Positions 4,633 through 5,230 of a stretch of DNA of 5,230 nt are shown one piece after another. The translations under genes and the position numbers were made by a program. The notes below the pieces were generated by a model that worked only from the letters and a program-made list of their open reading frames with translations, did no database searches and was not told where the DNA came from. Numbering within the stretch: position 1 is the stretch's first letter; each line of letters begins with the position of its first letter. This DNA comes from Gammaproteobacteria bacterium (lineage in GTDB: Bacteria; Pseudomonadota; Gammaproteobacteria; Pseudomonadales; Azotimanducaceae), in contig JAPOYW010000278.1 in NCBI GenBank assembly GCA_026706425.1, positions 5,725 through 10,954 on the forward strand, in the 5' to 3' direction.

Positions 4633-5230
4633 ATGAAAGCGACCAACATCGCCGATCCCAACTACTTCCACAAGGTCGTGGACTGCCAATGGGCGTGCCC
4701 GGCGCACACGCCCGTGCCCGACTACATCCGCCTCATCGCCGAGGAACGCTTCACCGAAGCGTACATGCTGAACTGGGATTCGAACGTCTTCCCGGGCATC
4801 CTCGGACGAACCTGCGACCGACCCTGTGAGCCTGCCTGCCGGCGCGTCCGCACCGAGGAGAAGCCGGTCGCGATCTGCCGCTTGAAGCGCGTTGCCGCGG
4901 ACCACAAGGGCGATATTTCCGACTATCTGCCCCGGGTTCCGAAGAAGAAGAACGGCAAGCGCATCTGTCTCATGGGCGCCGGTCCGGCATCGCTCGCCGT
5001 GGCGCGGGATCTGCTGCCGTTCGGCTACGAGATCGACATGTTCGACCGCGACCCGGCGGGCGGCGGCATGATGCGCAGCCAGATTCCCGCGTTCCGGCTG
5101 CCGGCGGACGTCCTGGAGGAGGAGGTGGACCTCATCCTGAACATGGGCGTCAATGCGCAGTTCGGCTACGAGATCACGAGCATGAAGGAAATGCTCGACA
5201 TGGGCTACGACGCCTATTTCGTCGGCACCG
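4633..5230 (+). CDS. GltD/DPD-like iron-sulfur FAD oxidoreductase (partial, 3' end outside window)
   Basis: The first 199 codons of an NAD(P)H/FAD-dependent oxidoreductase of the glutamate synthase small subunit / dihydropyrimidine dehydrogenase N-domain type. The N-terminal part (about 10-90) is an iron-sulfur domain of the Fer4_20 kind with DCQWACP (Cys18, Cys22), LGRTCDRPCEPAC (Cys61, Cys65, Cys69) and Cys82. An FAD-binding Rossmann fold follows, with MGAGPASLA (114-122), an acidic strand end at MFDRD, and the family segment GGGMMRSQIPAFRLP. Such proteins pass electrons between NAD(P)H, FAD and 4Fe-4S clusters for a partner enzyme, which must lie downstream. It is probably not classical GltD, because the N-terminus lacks the upstream CxxC pair. 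In-frame TAA 4612-4614 leaves ATG 4633 as the only start, although no good Shine-Dalgarno precedes it. The frame is open to the window edge. Confidence 0.88.
   Translation, partial: MKATNIADPNYFHKVVDCQWACPAHTPVPDYIRLIAEERFTEAYMLNWDSNVFPGILGRTCDRPCEPACRRVRTEEKPVAICRLKRVAADHKGDISDYLPRVPKKKNGKRICLMGAGPASLAVARDLLPFGYEIDMFDRDPAGGGMMRSQIPAFRLPADVLEEEVDLILNMGVNAQFGYEITSMKEMLDMGYDAYFVGT

Overview
The window is GC-rich, gene-dense bacterial DNA in which every supported gene reads on the plus strand. Family content (SapC-like protein, cupin-like dioxygenase, tryptophan-halogenase-family protein, ExoP-like GH3 glycosidase) is typical of TonB-receptor-rich, glycan-degrading Proteobacteria such as Xanthomonadales-like Gammaproteobacteria or Caulobacterales. 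This placement is inference; no rRNA or other phylogenetic marker is present.

Layout. (1) 1-2611 is a tight co-directional operon: the last 27 codons of a probable SapC-family protein, an FIH-like cupin (JmjC-type) 2-oxoglutarate oxygenase starting on the base after its stop, and, 19 nt further on, a flavin-dependent halogenase that starts with TTG behind a clear GGAGG. (2) 2609-2826 is an intergenic block of at least six consecutive or overlapping hairpins plus a 21-bp tandem repeat. It shows no coding signal, and the halogenase stop codon lies inside its first repeat copy. (3) 2875-2893 is a perfect 9+1+9 palindrome overlapping a TTGACA -35 box, just ahead of (4) a broken GH3 beta-glucosidase/exo-glucanase gene (2955-4401). 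That gene has an internal deletion with frameshift near 3484, an in-frame TAG at 3886 and no recognisable C-terminal extension. (5) 4402-4632 holds a probable sigma70 promoter and a leader hairpin for (6) a GltD/DPD-like iron-sulfur flavoprotein that starts at 4633 and runs off the right edge.

How they work together. The SapC/cupin/halogenase trio is a recurring association in Proteobacteria, often near TonB-dependent receptors. Both enzymes keep their catalytic residues, so they could hydroxylate and halogenate (or otherwise oxidise) a shared, unknown substrate, perhaps linked to an outer-membrane uptake system. The GH3 remnant with an intact operator-like site suggests a glucan-use locus under a LacI-type repressor that has lost its enzyme. 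The last gene is probably an independent redox transcription unit. No wholly new system is evident. The most unusual items are the hairpin block, the operator stranded in front of a dead gene, and the orphan oxygenase-halogenase pair.
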